This document shows, in pieces, positions 11,797 through 20,536 of a stretch of 64,000 bases of DNA (position 1 is the stretch's first letter; each line of letters starts with the position of its first letter). The notes under the pieces were generated by a model, which worked only from the letters and a program-made list of their open reading frames with translations, was not told the DNA's origin and did not search any database. The translations under genes were made by a program, and so were the position numbers. The DNA lies in NCBI GenBank assembly GCA_947493945.1, contig CANLSR010000005.1:1-64000 (forward strand). The letters are read 5' to 3'. The stretch comes from an uncultured bacterium. GTDB taxonomy: Bacteria; Bacteroidota; Rhodothermia; Rhodothermales; Rubricoccaceae.

Positions 11797-12735
11797 TCAG
11801 CTTCCGAACCGCCGCAGCGTGGCCTCGACGGGGCGGCGGTAGGCGCGGCCGTGCGTGAGGTGGTTGATGAGGTGGAACAGGTTGTAGATCTCGCGGCGCT
11901 CGGCGTAGCCCGGCTCCAAGGACCACGCCTGTCGGTAGCCGTCGTAGAACGGCGCGTCGAAGCCGCCGAACAGCTCGGTCATCGCCAGATCGGCCTCGCG
12001 GTGGCCGACCGACACGGCAGGGTCGATCAGGGCAAACGCCACCGGCGACGGCGTGGCCAACCGCCCGCCAGAGGTCGCGAGCGCGTTGCCGGCCCACAGG
12101 TCGCCGTGGAGCAGCGACGGCGGCGGCGCGTGGGGCAGCCACTCGCCCAGCCGGGCCACCAGCCGGTCGAGCATCGGGTCCCACGCCGCGTCCCACGCGC
12201 CCCGCTGACTGGCGTCGACGCTGGCGCGGTGGCGGACCGTCTCGGCCTGGGCGCGCAGGCGGCGCTCGCCGAAGAACGTGGGCCACGAGGCGTCCCAGCC
12301 GTTCCGCTGAGGCTTGCTCCCGATCCAGTTGTCGGCCGCCCACCCGTAGCGGCCGTCGCCCGGCGCCGGCGCCCGGTGGAGCTCGGCGAGCGCCGCCCCG
12401 AACCGCCGCCAGTCGGGCGCCGACGGCCGGCCCGATTCGATCCAGGGCAGCACCAGCACGCCCGGCGCGTCGCCGTCCGGCGCCTGGCTCGCCAGCGGAG
12501 CCGGCACCACCACCTCCGGCCCGGCCGCCTCCGCCAGCGCGGCGAGCCCCTCGCCCTCGGCGGCATACGTCTGGCCCGCCGCGCCGGCCCCCCACTTGAC
12601 GAACACCGTCGCGGCGTCGGCCTCGACGCGCGCCGCGCGCGACACGTCGCCGCCGCCGACCGGCGTGACGGACCGGACGCGGCCGACGGCGCCCTCGACG
12701 GACTGGCGGACGGTCTCGGGGAGGCTACTGGTCAC
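11797..12735 (-). CDS. Fructosamine/ketosamine-3-kinase family protein
   Basis: This 312-residue protein belongs to the fructosamine kinase family, whose kinase-like fold phosphorylates sugar adducts on protein lysines so that they fall off (deglycation). Visible hallmarks are VFVKW (nucleotide-binding lysine), SLLHGDLWAGN (catalytic loop), ALIDPAVSVGHREADLAM (metal-binding DP) and YNLFHLINHL near the C-terminus. It starts with GTG and overlaps the upstream HAD-deaminase gene by 11 bases, so the two are probably translationally coupled. Bacterial members often act on ribulosamines and erythrulosamines. The nearby LMW phosphatase gene at 13994 fits that role. Confidence 0.9.
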   Translation of the reverse strand: MTSSLPETVRQSVEGAVGRVRSVTPVGGGDVSRAARVEADAATVFVKWGAGAAGQTYAAEGEGLAALAEAAGPEVVVPAPLASQAPDGDAPGVLVLPWIESGRPSAPDWRRFGAALAELHRAPAPGDGRYGWAADNWIGSKPQRNGWDASWPTFFGERRLRAQAETVRHRASVDASQRGAWDAAWDPMLDRLVARLGEWLPHAPPPSLLHGDLWAGNALATSGGRLATPSPVAFALIDPAVSVGHREADLAMTELFGGFDAPFYDGYRQAWSLEPGYAERREIYNLFHLINHLTHGRAYRRPVEATLRRFGS

Positions 12736-13900
12736 GGATCGCGTCGAGAAGGCGGCGCGTAAAACCGCCCTGGGCGGCGGCCGCCTGGCGGACCAGGTCG
12801 AGCGAGGTTTGGCGGTGGCCCCGCCCCCACGTCGCCACTAGCGGCTGGCGGCGGCTGGGCAGCGCGTCGAGCGCGCCGGCCGCGCCGTTGGGCGGGGCCT
12901 CCAGCGCGTAGAGCGCCGCGTGGACGCCGGCCTCGGTCATGGCGCCCAGGCACATCGCGCACGGCTCCAGCGTCGTCGCCAGGATCAGGCCGTCCTCGGT
13001 TTCCCGCCCACCCATCAGCGCGTGGAGCGCGTCGGTCTCGGCGTGGCGCAGGCGGTCGCCGGTTGTGGCGGAGCGGTTGCGGCCTCGGGCCACGACCGTC
13101 CCGTCTGCACGGCCGATGACGGCGCCGATGGGCGCGTCGCCCGCGTCGAGGGCCTCGCGCGCCTGCTGCATCGCCTCGGCCATCAACGCGTCGGCAGCCT
13201 CGGCCGAGAACGTCGCGTCGCCGGGTTGGGCGGCGGCGAGCGCCGCGTCGAGGTCGTCCGCCAGCGCGGCGGTGGACGGGTACACGGCGCGCGCGCTGGC
13301 GCCCTCTAGGTCCTCCTCGGACCACACCCAAGTGGCAACGCCGACGAACGCCGTGCCGCCGCGCCGGGCGGCCCGGCCGTCGTAGACCGTGTCGCCAACG
13401 AGCACGCACGCCGCCGCCGGCACGCCGAAGTGCTCGGCCACGACGCGCACCAGGTCCGGGTCCGGCTTGCTGTCGTCCACGTCCGACGAGGTGGTGACAA
13501 AGTCCACTTGGTCGCGGAAGTCGACGCCGGCCGAGGCGAACAGCGCGTCGAGGTCGCCCTCGGACGACGACGTGGCCAGCGCCGTCTTCAGCCCCCGCTG
13601 GCGGGCGGCGTCGGCCAGCCGTTGGGCGCCGTCGAACACCCGGAACGCCTCGGCCTGGGCGATCTCGCGGAAGTGCCGGCCCAGGGCGTCACGGTAGTCG
13701 TCGCCGTGGTCGCGCTCGAACACCGGCCCGAACACGTCGGGCACCACGTGATCGGCGCCCTTGCCGATGGCCCGGTCGAAGCGGTCGCGGGCCACGGGGA
13801 CCCCGAAGTCCTCGGCGGCGCGGGCGAAGGCGCGGGCGTGCGCGCCGTTGGAGTCGACGAGGGTGCCGTCGAGGTCGAGCAGCAGGACGGAAGCAGACAT
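12725..13900 (-). CDS. HAD phosphatase fused to a nucleoside/tRNA-deaminase-like domain
   Basis: This 391-residue two-domain protein begins with a HAD hydrolase (about 1-225). It has motif I LLDLDGTLVDS, a helical cap, motif II TSSSEG, the lysine in DDSKPDPDLV, and motif IV LVGDTVYDG. A zinc deaminase domain follows (about 230-391), with the zinc/catalytic triad in RHAETDALHAL and TLEPCAMCLGAM, as in TadA/guanine-deaminase relatives. I know of no standard protein with this pairing. It sits between an LMW phosphatase gene and a fructosamine kinase gene, overlapping the latter by 11 bases. The substrates are unknown. A phosphatase acting on sugar phosphates or nucleotides would suit either partner. 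Confidence 0.88.
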   Translation of the reverse strand: MSASVLLLDLDGTLVDSNGAHARAFARAAEDFGVPVARDRFDRAIGKGADHVVPDVFGPVFERDHGDDYRDALGRHFREIAQAEAFRVFDGAQRLADAARQRGLKTALATSSSEGDLDALFASAGVDFRDQVDFVTTSSDVDDSKPDPDLVRVVAEHFGVPAAACVLVGDTVYDGRAARRGGTAFVGVATWVWSEEDLEGASARAVYPSTAALADDLDAALAAAQPGDATFSAEAADALMAEAMQQAREALDAGDAPIGAVIGRADGTVVARGRNRSATTGDRLRHAETDALHALMGGRETEDGLILATTLEPCAMCLGAMTEAGVHAALYALEAPPNGAAGALDALPSRRQPLVATWGRGHRQTSLDLVRQAAAAQGGFTRRLLDAIRDQ

Positions 13901-13993
13901 GGGGCGGAGGGATGGAGCGGGCCTACGCGTGCGCCCCGCCGCGTGTCCGCCTCCGCCGGCCCTCAGGCCAAGCCCGACGACGCCGGCGCCCGG

Positions 13994-14485
13994 CTAGAGT
14001 CCGTGCGCCGCGCGCAGCCGCTCCAGGATCGCGTCGGTCGTCCGGTCCACCATGTCGTAGACGCGGTCGAAGCCGTCGGCCCCGCCGTAGTACGGGTCCG
14101 GCACCTGGTAGTCGCCCGGCTGGGGGTCGAACTCGCGGAACAGGCGGACGCGCGTGCCGTGGTCGCCTTCGGGATCGAGCGCCAGCGCGTCGTGGAGGTT
14201 GTCCTTGTCCATCACGAACACGTGGTCGTAGTGGCCGAGGTCGGCGGCGGTCAGTTGCCGAGCGCGGAGGGCGGAGAGGTCGGTGCCGCGCCGGGCCGCC
14301 GTCTCGGTCATGCGCCGGTCCGGCGGCGCCCCGACGTGCCAGCTCCCGGTGCCGGCCGAGTCGACCTCGACGTCGGCCGCCAGCCCGGCCGCCACCACCT
14401 TGTCCTGGAACAGCCCCTCGGCGACGGGACTGCGGCAGATGTTGCCCAGGCAAACGAACAGGACGCGGACGGGACGGTCAGACAT
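13994..14485 (-). CDS. Low-molecular-weight protein-tyrosine-phosphatase family protein
   Basis: This 163-residue protein starts MSDRPVRVLFVCLGNICRSP, containing the CX5R phosphate-binding loop CLGNICR near residue 12, and has the general-acid aspartate in VPDPYYGG. Length and order match LMW-PTPs. Known biochemistry shows that LMW-PTP homologues next to fructosamine-kinase homologues can dephosphorylate ribulosamine-5-phosphates, feeding the kinase. That gene neighbourhood is present here (kinase at 11797, two genes downstream). A role on tyrosine-phosphorylated proteins is the alternative. It is divergent from dxs across a 171-base gap. Confidence 0.93.
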   Translation of the reverse strand: MSDRPVRVLFVCLGNICRSPVAEGLFQDKVVAAGLAADVEVDSAGTGSWHVGAPPDRRMTETAARRGTDLSALRARQLTAADLGHYDHVFVMDKDNLHDALALDPEGDHGTRVRLFREFDPQPGDYQVPDPYYGGADGFDRVYDMVDRTTDAILERLRAAHGL

Positions 14486-14507
14486 GAGGGACGTGGGGTC
14501 GGTGCCG

Positions 14508-14528
14508 CTGGCGGAGGCCGTCCGCCAG
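14508..14528. repeat. Inverted CTGGCGGA pair in the LMW-PTP/dxs divergent gap
   Basis: Arms CTGGCGGA (14508-14515) and TCCGCCAG (14521-14528) pair perfectly around the loop GGCCG. They lie 23 bases upstream of the LMW phosphatase start and 129 bases upstream of dxs, so this copy is in a divergent promoter region, not after a gene. The same loop GGCCG recurs in the pair at 50936. Confidence 0.55.
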
Positions 14529-14656
14529 TCGGGCGCAAGATGGGCAGAGTGGGCGGAGGCGACGCGCCCGGTCTTTCAACTCTGGCTGAAACCGGGGCTC
14601 CCCCACTCCGGTCTCAGCCTCGCCCGTCTATCTTCGGCCGTTCCCCCGCCGAGTGC

Positions 14657-16618
14657 ATGCCCCAGGACGCCCCGCTCCACACGCCCGGCCCGCTGCTGGC
14701 CACCATCGCCAGCCCGGCCGACGTCCGGGCGCTGCCCGTCGAGCGGCTGCCCCAGCTCTGCGACGAGCTCCGCGACTTTATCGTCGACATCGTCGCCGTC
14801 CACGGCGGGCACTTTGGGGCCTCGCTGGGCGTCGTCGAGCTGACCGTCGCGCTCCACTGGGCCTACGACACGCCCGACGACCAGCTGGTGTGGGACGTGG
14901 GGCACCAGGCCTACGGCCACAAGATCCTGACCGGCCGGCGCCAGGCGTTCCCCTCCAACCGGACGTACGGCGGGCTGAGCGGCTTCCCCAAGCGGTCCGA
15001 GAGCGAGTACGACACGTTCGGCGTCGGCCACGCGAGCACGTCGATCTCGGCCGCGGTGGGCATGGCCGTCGCGCGCGACCTCCAGCACACCGACCGCAAG
15101 GTGGTCGCTGTGATCGGCGACGGGTCGATGACGGGCGGCCTCGCCTTCGAGGGCCTCAACCACGCCGGCGCGGCCGACACCGACCTGCTGGTGGTCCTGA
15201 ACGACAACCGGATCTCCATCGACCCCAACGTGGGCGCGCTCCACGAGTACCTGGCGGGCATCTCGGCGTCGAAAGGCTGGAACAGCTTGAAGACCGACGT
15301 CTGGGACCTGTTCGACAAGTTGAAGGGCAAGGGCGGCGGCACGCTCCAGCGGCTGGCGAGCCGTGTCGAGGACGGCCTCAAGGCCGCGCTGACGCCCGGC
15401 ATGCTGTTCGAGGCGTTCGGCTTCCGCTACATCGGCCCGGTCGACGGCCACGACGTGGTGTCGCTGGCGCGGCGGCTCAAGGACGTCCGCGACCTGCCCG
15501 GCCCGATCCTGCTCCACACGCTGACGGTCAAGGGCAAGGGGTTCGCGCCGGCCGAGGCCGACCAGGTTAAGTGGCACGCCCAGTCGAGCCCGTTCGACAA
15601 GGTGACGGGCAAGAGCCTGGCCACGCCCACCGCCAGCGGGACGAAGCCGCCCAAGTGGCAGGACGTGTTCGGCGACGCGATGGTGGAGCTGGCGGAGCTG
15701 GACGACCGCGTCGTGGGCGTAACCGCCGCCATGCCGTCGGGGACGAGCCTGGGCACCATGATGGAGGCCATGCCCGACCGGGCCTTCGACGTCGGCATCG
15801 CCGAGATGCACGCGGTCGTGTTCGCGGCCGGCCTCGCGACCCAGGGCATGCGCCCGTTCGCGGCCATCTACTCCACGTTCCTGCAGCGCGCCTACGACGG
15901 CGTGGTCCACGACGTGGCGCTCCAGAACCTGCCCGTCGTGTTCTGCATGGACCGCGCCGGCGTCGCCGGCGCCGACGGCCCGACGCACCACGGCGCCCTC
16001 GACATCGCCTACATGCGCGCCGTCCAGAACATGGTCTGCGCCGCGCCCTACGACGAGCAGGACCTGCGCGACCTGATGTGGACGGCGCTCCAGCACGACG
16101 GCGGCCCGTTCGCCATCCGCTACCCGCGCGGCTCGGCGACGGGCATGGAGCTCCGGCCCGGCTTCCAGGCCATCGAGATCGGCACGGGGCGCCGGCTCCG
16201 CGACGGCGGCGACCTCGCGTTCGTGACGTACGGCGCCATCGGCCACTACGCCGCCCAGGTCTGCGACCGGCTGGCGGCGCGCGGCGTCGAGGCCGAGCAC
16301 GTCGACCTGCGGTTCGTGAAGCCGCTGGACCACGCGCTCTTGACCGAGGTGTTCGAGAAGCACACGGCCGTGATCACGGTCGAGGACGGCGTGCGCGACG
16401 GCGGCGCCGGCTCGGCCGTCGTCGAGTGGGCCTCGGACGCCGGGCTCATGGACGGCGTCCGCGTGGTGCGCCTCGGCCTGCCGGACCGCTACGTCGAGCA
16501 CGGGACCCAGCGCCAGCTCCACGACGAGGTCGGCATCGGGCCGGACGGCATCGAGCGCGCCGCGCTCGCGTTGGTCGACGCGCCGGCGACATCCGCCCCC
16601 TCGGCGGAGGCGGCGTAG
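14657..16618 (+). CDS. dxs: 1-deoxy-D-xylulose-5-phosphate synthase
   Basis: This 653-residue thiamine-diphosphate enzyme condenses pyruvate and glyceraldehyde-3-phosphate in the first step of the MEP isoprenoid pathway. Hallmarks are VWDVGHQAYGHKILTGR, FGVGHASTSISAA, the ThDP motif GDGSMTGGLAFEGLNHAG, the pyrimidine-binding region HAVVFAAGLATQGMRPFAA, and DRAGVAGADGPTHHG. The ATG at 14657 gives MPQDAPLHTPGPLL, slightly longer than usual before the first conserved block. The linker between domains contains an in-frame CCGCCAGCGG word (TPTASGTKPPKW). An imperfect CGCTGGC/GCCAGCG hairpin follows the stop. Confidence 0.97.
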   Translation: MPQDAPLHTPGPLLATIASPADVRALPVERLPQLCDELRDFIVDIVAVHGGHFGASLGVVELTVALHWAYDTPDDQLVWDVGHQAYGHKILTGRRQAFPSNRTYGGLSGFPKRSESEYDTFGVGHASTSISAAVGMAVARDLQHTDRKVVAVIGDGSMTGGLAFEGLNHAGAADTDLLVVLNDNRISIDPNVGALHEYLAGISASKGWNSLKTDVWDLFDKLKGKGGGTLQRLASRVEDGLKAALTPGMLFEAFGFRYIGPVDGHDVVSLARRLKDVRDLPGPILLHTLTVKGKGFAPAEADQVKWHAQSSPFDKVTGKSLATPTASGTKPPKWQDVFGDAMVELAELDDRVVGVTAAMPSGTSLGTMMEAMPDRAFDVGIAEMHAVVFAAGLATQGMRPFAAIYSTFLQRAYDGVVHDVALQNLPVVFCMDRAGVAGADGPTHHGALDIAYMRAVQNMVCAAPYDEQDLRDLMWTALQHDGGPFAIRYPRGSATGMELRPGFQAIEIGTGRRLRDGGDLAFVTYGAIGHYAAQVCDRLAARGVEAEHVDLRFVKPLDHALLTEVFEKHTAVITVEDGVRDGGAGSAVVEWASDAGLMDGVRVVRLGLPDRYVEHGTQRQLHDEVGIGPDGIERAALALVDAPATSAPSAEAA

Positions 16619-16629
16619 GGCGACCGCGC

Positions 16630-16650
16630 CGCTGGCGGTCCGGGCCAGCG
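16630..16650 (+). repeat. Inverted CGCTGGC pair after dxs
   Basis: Arms CGCTGGC (16630-16636) and GCCAGCG (16644-16650) begin 12 bases after the dxs stop, with a 7-base loop. The position fits a terminator. No T-run is present. Confidence 0.5.
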
Positions 16651-16781
16651 CGAGGCCTAGGCTCTGTCTGGTGATTCGAACGCCGCCGAGGGCGAGCGCC
16701 GAGAGCCGCCGGCGAGGCGCGCGACGCCGGCGACGGCTCCCGGAGCCGCTCCCAGGCCAGGACGCGTTCGCCAGGCGGAGC

Positions 16782-17825
16782 CTAGGCCTCGCCGGCGCGC
16801 TCCGCCAGCAGGTCGAGCACGGCGGCCTCGGGCGGGCGCAGGCCGTCCGGCGTGTTGCCGGCGTTGCGGCGGCGGACCCGGTCGCGGAGGTCGCCCTCGC
16901 GGAAGGCGTCGAGCACGTCGGGGTGGACGTAGTACTGGCGGCACACGGCCGGCGTGTTGCCCAGCCGGGCGGCAGTGTCTTTGATGGCCTGCACGATGAG
17001 CCCGTCCACGGCGGCGCCCTCCACGCCCTCGTGCGCCGCCAGCGCCTGGGCAGCGGTGACCGTCCCGCCCCACGTGCGGAAGTCCTTGGCCGTGAACGCC
17101 TCGCCCGTCGTCTCCTGGAGGTAGCCGTTGACGTGGCCGGACTCCACGTCCTGGCGCTTGCCGGCCTCGTCGTAGAACTGGAACAGGTCGTAGCCGGGGA
17201 TGTCGCGGCAGGCCTTGACCAGCCGCGCCAGCGCCTTGTCGTGGACCGCCAGCGCCTGAGGCTTCCCGCTCTTGCCGGTAAACTCGAACCGGACCTCGTC
17301 GCCGTCGAACGACACGTGCTTGTCGCGGATCGTCGTCAGGCCGTAGGTGCTGTTTTTAGCGGCGTACTCCTCGTTGCCGACGCGCACCAGCGTCTCGTCG
17401 AGCAGCCGGACGCACAGCGCGAGCACCTTCTCGCGGCCCAGCGACCGCTTGCGCAGGTCCGACTCCACGCGGGCGCGGATCTCGGGCAGGGCCCGTCCAA
17501 ACGGCACCATGCGGTCGAACTTGAGCCGGTTGCGGTGGGCGTTCCAGTCGTCGTGGTAGCGGTACTGCTTGCGGCCCTTGGCGTCGCGGCCGGTCGCCTG
17601 GAGGTGGCCGTCGGCGGCCGGCGAGATCCAGACGTCGGTCCAGGCCGGCGGGATCACCAGCGCCTCGGCCCGCTCGCGGACCGCGTCGGAGACGAGCGAG
17701 CCGTCGGGGTGGTGGTACGAGAACCCCGTGCCGCGCCCGACGCGCGTGATCCCGGGCCGGCCGTCGTCGGCGTAGCGGAGGCTGGCGGGGGTGTCGTCGG
17801 GCTGGGCGGAGGGCGAATCGGGCAC
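16782..17825 (-). CDS. DNA topoisomerase IB
   Basis: This 347-residue bacterial (poxvirus-like) type IB topoisomerase relaxes supercoils by transient 3'-phosphotyrosine linkage. Features include the N-terminal ITRVGRGTGFSYHHPDG, KGRKQYRYHDDWNAHRNRLKF, and the catalytic core region KALARLVKACRDIPGYDLFQF. The active-site arginine lies in FTAKDFRTWGGT, and the nucleophilic tyrosine is in CRQYYVHPDVLDAF. The frame is open to 18023, but that extension is Pro/Ala-rich and unlike the family. I place the start at the GTG at 17823-17825 (VPDSPSAQPDD). It is divergent from the secreted protein at 18051. Confidence 0.92.
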   Translation of the reverse strand: MPDSPSAQPDDTPASLRYADDGRPGITRVGRGTGFSYHHPDGSLVSDAVRERAEALVIPPAWTDVWISPAADGHLQATGRDAKGRKQYRYHDDWNAHRNRLKFDRMVPFGRALPEIRARVESDLRKRSLGREKVLALCVRLLDETLVRVGNEEYAAKNSTYGLTTIRDKHVSFDGDEVRFEFTGKSGKPQALAVHDKALARLVKACRDIPGYDLFQFYDEAGKRQDVESGHVNGYLQETTGEAFTAKDFRTWGGTVTAAQALAAHEGVEGAAVDGLIVQAIKDTAARLGNTPAVCRQYYVHPDVLDAFREGDLRDRVRRRNAGNTPDGLRPPEAAVLDLLAERAGEA

Positions 17826-18050
17826 GGGCGGAGGGTGCAGGCGAGGAGAGTGGCCCCCAGCGAGAGCCGCCCCGCCGGCCCCGGCCGCCAGCGCGGATGG
17901 CCGGGGCGAACGATGCCGCCGAGGCGAAACCGTTCCCGCCTGGACCGGCGCGGCGGCGTCTGGTGCGATTGCACCACTCGGCGGCCGCGTCTGCACCAGA
18001 GACGGGGGCGAGCGGCGGGGCATGTTGAGGCCTCCCCTTCTCCCACGGCC

Positions 18051-18704
18051 ATGCCCCGCCTGCTCCTCTCATCGCTCGCCCTCGGCGTCCTGCTCGCCGG
18101 CCGCCCCGCCTCCGCCCAAGAGACGCCGTTCCCGACTCCGCCCCACGCCGATTCCACGCGGACCGTCCGGCCGGCGCCGCGCCTCAGCCGCGTCGCAGGC
18201 GTCGCGCGCGACACGCGAGGCCCGCGCCGCCTGGGCGGGCCGCGCGCCGGCGTCACGGTCCTGAGCCCGACCCTCGCGCGGCGCCTCAACGAGCTGTTCG
18301 ACGACCCCTACTGCTACGACACGTCCTGCCCCGACGACGGCCCCAAGATCTCGGAGAGCGTGCCCGTCATCACCCAGTTCGGGTGGCAGTTCGAGCGGCG
18401 GCTGTTCCAGGCCGCGAGCGGGCTCACCGGCGTGACCGAGTGGGTGCTGCTGGTGGGCGGCGCCGAGCGCGGCCTGTTTCTGCCCAGCGGCACGTTCATG
18501 GCCGGCGTCCGCACGCCCGGAGGGCTGGAGGTCGGCGTCGGCCCGAATCTGTCGTTGAGTGGCGCCGCCTACGCGGTCACGCTCGGCTTCAACTCCGAGT
18601 TTGGCGAGGTCAACGTGCCGCTCAACCTGGCCGTCGTGTTCGGGCAGGACGGGCCGCGCGCGAGCCTGCTGGTCGGCTTCAACGTGTCGGACCGGCGCTG
18701 GTAG
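18051..18704 (+). CDS. Secreted protein of unknown function
   Basis: This 217-residue protein begins MPRLLLSSLALGVLLAG and has a signal peptide probably cleaved after ASAQ (residue 23). The mature part has a Pro/Arg-rich linker and a Cys pair in DPYCYDTSCPDDG. The C-terminal half is rich in alternating hydrophobic strands (LEVGVGPNLSLSGAAYAVTL, then LLVGFNVSDRRW), which suggests a small beta-barrel or outer-membrane beta domain. I do not recognise a family. It is followed by a 95-bp nested palindrome and then cysS. Confidence 0.7.
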   Translation: MPRLLLSSLALGVLLAGRPASAQETPFPTPPHADSTRTVRPAPRLSRVAGVARDTRGPRRLGGPRAGVTVLSPTLARRLNELFDDPYCYDTSCPDDGPKISESVPVITQFGWQFERRLFQAASGLTGVTEWVLLVGGAERGLFLPSGTFMAGVRTPGGLEVGVGPNLSLSGAAYAVTLGFNSEFGEVNVPLNLAVVFGQDGPRASLLVGFNVSDRRW

Positions 18705-18716
18705 AGGAGTCAGGGG

Positions 18717-18811
18717 CGAGGAATCAGGAATCAGCGCCCCGTCCCGCTGGCGGCCGCCGTCGCCAGCGCGCGGCGGCGGGCGGATTCCTCGTCCCGTTTC
18801 CTGATTCCTCG
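18717..18811. repeat. Nested palindromic element between the secreted protein and cysS
   Basis: The outer arms CGAGGAATCAGGAA (18717-18730) and TTCCTGATTCCTCG (18798-18811) are perfectly complementary over 14 bp. Inside them lie CGCTGGCG (18745-18752) and CGCCAGCG (18761-18768), another perfect pair. The outer arm also contains a short tandem (GAATCAGGAATCAG). It starts 13 bases after the upstream stop, so a terminator role is possible, but the 95-bp size and nesting look more like a small mobile palindrome. Confidence 0.7.
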
Positions 18812-18861
18812 CGAGCGGAGCGCGCCGGTCCCCCGGTAGCTTGGCGGATTCCCTCCGCGCC

Positions 18862-20439
18862 ATGCCTGACACTCCGCCGCTCCGCCTCCACGACACGCTC
18901 GCGCGCCGCGTCGAGACCATCGAGCCGGTCGCGTTCACGCCCGACGGCCAGCCGCTGCTGCGCTTTTACTCGTGCGGCCCGACGGTCTACAGCTACGCCC
19001 ACATCGGCAACTTCCGCACGTTCCTGACCGCCGACCTGGTGGTGCGGACGGCACGCGCGTTGGGCTGGGAAGTCCGCTACGTGTCCAACGTCACCGACGT
19101 GGGCCACTTGACCGAGGACGACGTGGCCGACGCCAGCGGCCAGGACAAGCTGGCCAAGGCGCTGGCCTCCAAGGAGGGCGAGTCGTTCGAGAACGTCTGG
19201 GACCTGGCCCGCCACTACACTGCCGCGCTGGAGCAGGACTGGCACGCGCTGAACCTGGTGGAGCCTGACGTGAGGCCGCGCGCGACCGAGCACATCCGCG
19301 AGCAGATCGAGGCGGCCCAGGCCTTGGTCGAGACCGGCCACGCCTACGAGACGGCCGACGGCGTCTACTTCCACGTGCCCAGCTTCCCGGCCTACGGCCA
19401 GCTCTCCGGCAACACCGACGCCGAGGCGCTGGCGGAGACCGCGCGCGAGACGGTCCGCGACGATGGCAAGCGCGACCCGCGCGACTTTGCGCTGTGGAAA
19501 AAGGACGCCGGCCACCTGATGCAGTGGTTTTCGCCCTTCGAGACGGGCGAGACCGGCGGCTGGGGCTTTCCCGGCTGGCACCTGGAGTGCTCGGTAATGG
19601 CCCAGAAGTACCTCGGCGAGACCATCGACCTGCACGGCGGCGGCGAGGACCTGCGGTTTCCGCACCACGAGTGCGAGATCGCCCAGGCGGAGTCCATCAC
19701 CGGCCAGCCGTTTTCGCGCCACTGGATCCACACGCGCTTTCTCCAGGTCGAGGGCGAGAAGATGTCCAAGTCGAAGGGCAACTTCCTGACCATCCACGAC
19801 CTGACGGCCGCCCCGGAGGACGGCGGGCGTGAGGATTGGGGCGCCCCGCTCGACCCGCTGGCGCTCCGCTTGGCGCTGATCTCGGGCCACTACGCCCGGC
19901 CGTTCAACCTGACGCGCAAGACGCTCGACGACGCCGCCAAAAACCGCCAGCGCTACCTCGACGCCGCCGCCGCCGCCGACGCCGGGCTCCACGCCACTGA
20001 CGCCGACCGCCAGTCGGGCGAGGCCGACCGTGCGCTGGCGGAAGGATTGGACACGGCCTGGAACGAGGCGCTGGCCGCGATGGCCGACGACCTCAACACG
20101 CCCATCGCGCTCGCCGCCGCCTACCGGGGCGCGGGCGAGGTCCTCGCCGCCGCCCGCCCGGACGGGCTCAACGCGGCCTCCGCCGAGACGGCCCGCCTCT
20201 TCCTCGACCGCGTGGACGGCCTGCTGGGCATCGTCGGGCGCGGCCCCGGGACCGACGCCGCCCCGCTGGCGGACGCCGACCGCGAGTTGGCGAAGCAGGT
20301 CGAGACGCTGCTCGCCGACCGCGCCGACGCCCGCGACGCCAAGGACTGGGCGCGCGCCGACGCCATCCGCGACGAGATCGACGCGCTGGGCGTGGTGGTC
20401 ATGGACACGCCCTCCGGCCCCACCTGGCGCCGCGCCTGA
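18862..20439 (+). CDS. cysS: Cysteinyl-tRNA synthetase
   Basis: This 525-residue class I synthetase charges tRNA-Cys. The catalytic domain has the zinc cysteine in FYSCGPTVY, the HIGH-type motif [15 protein letters not shown] and HHECEIAQ for zinc binding, and the KMSKS motif in [13 protein letters not shown] helical DALR domain and C-terminal region follow. ATG 18862 ([13 protein letters not shown]) is chosen; an in-frame TTG at 18841 is less likely. A strong CCGCCAGCC/GGCTGGCGG hairpin follows the stop. Confidence 0.97.
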   Translation: MPDTPPLRLHDTLARRVETIEPVAFTPDGQPLLRFYSCGPTVYSYAHIGNFRTFLTADLVVRTARALGWEVRYVSNVTDVGHLTEDDVADASGQDKLAKALASKEGESFENVWDLARHYTAALEQDWHALNLVEPDVRPRATEHIREQIEAAQALVETGHAYETADGVYFHVPSFPAYGQLSGNTDAEALAETARETVRDDGKRDPRDFALWKKDAGHLMQWFSPFETGETGGWGFPGWHLECSVMAQKYLGETIDLHGGGEDLRFPHHECEIAQAESITGQPFSRHWIHTRFLQVEGEKMSKSKGNFLTIHDLTAAPEDGGREDWGAPLDPLALRLALISGHYARPFNLTRKTLDDAAKNRQRYLDAAAAADAGLHATDADRQSGEADRALAEGLDTAWNEALAAMADDLNTPIALAAAYRGAGEVLAAARPDGLNAASAETARLFLDRVDGLLGIVGRGPGTDAAPLADADRELAKQVETLLADRADARDAKDWARADAIRDEIDALGVVVMDTPSGPTWRRA

Positions 20440-20455
20440 CTCGGCGCCAGCGAGC

Positions 20456-20480
20456 GCCGCCAGCCGGTCGGGCTGGCGGC
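20456..20480 (+). terminator. Hairpin after cysS
   Basis: Arms GCCGCCAGCC (20456-20465) and GGCTGGCGGC (20471-20480) are perfectly complementary over 10 bp with a 5-base loop, 16 bases after the cysS stop. It also serves the convergent EEP gene whose stop is at 20537. There is no T-run, so it is terminator-like by position and stem only. Confidence 0.55.
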
Positions 20481-20536
20481 TCGTGTGGCCGGGGCGCTGC
20501 GCGTTTCGGCGGGGCCGCTCTCAGGCGGTGCGTTCT

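Noticed and set aside
17826-18023. N-terminal extension of topoisomerase IB to the ATG at 18023
   Set aside because: The extra 66 residues are Pro/Ala/Arg-rich and unlike the family. They lie in the divergent gap, and the conserved fold starts after GTG 17825.
18841-18861. TTG start for cysS, 7 codons upstream
   Set aside because: The ATG at 18862 leaves a normal N-terminus, and the extra residues have no support.
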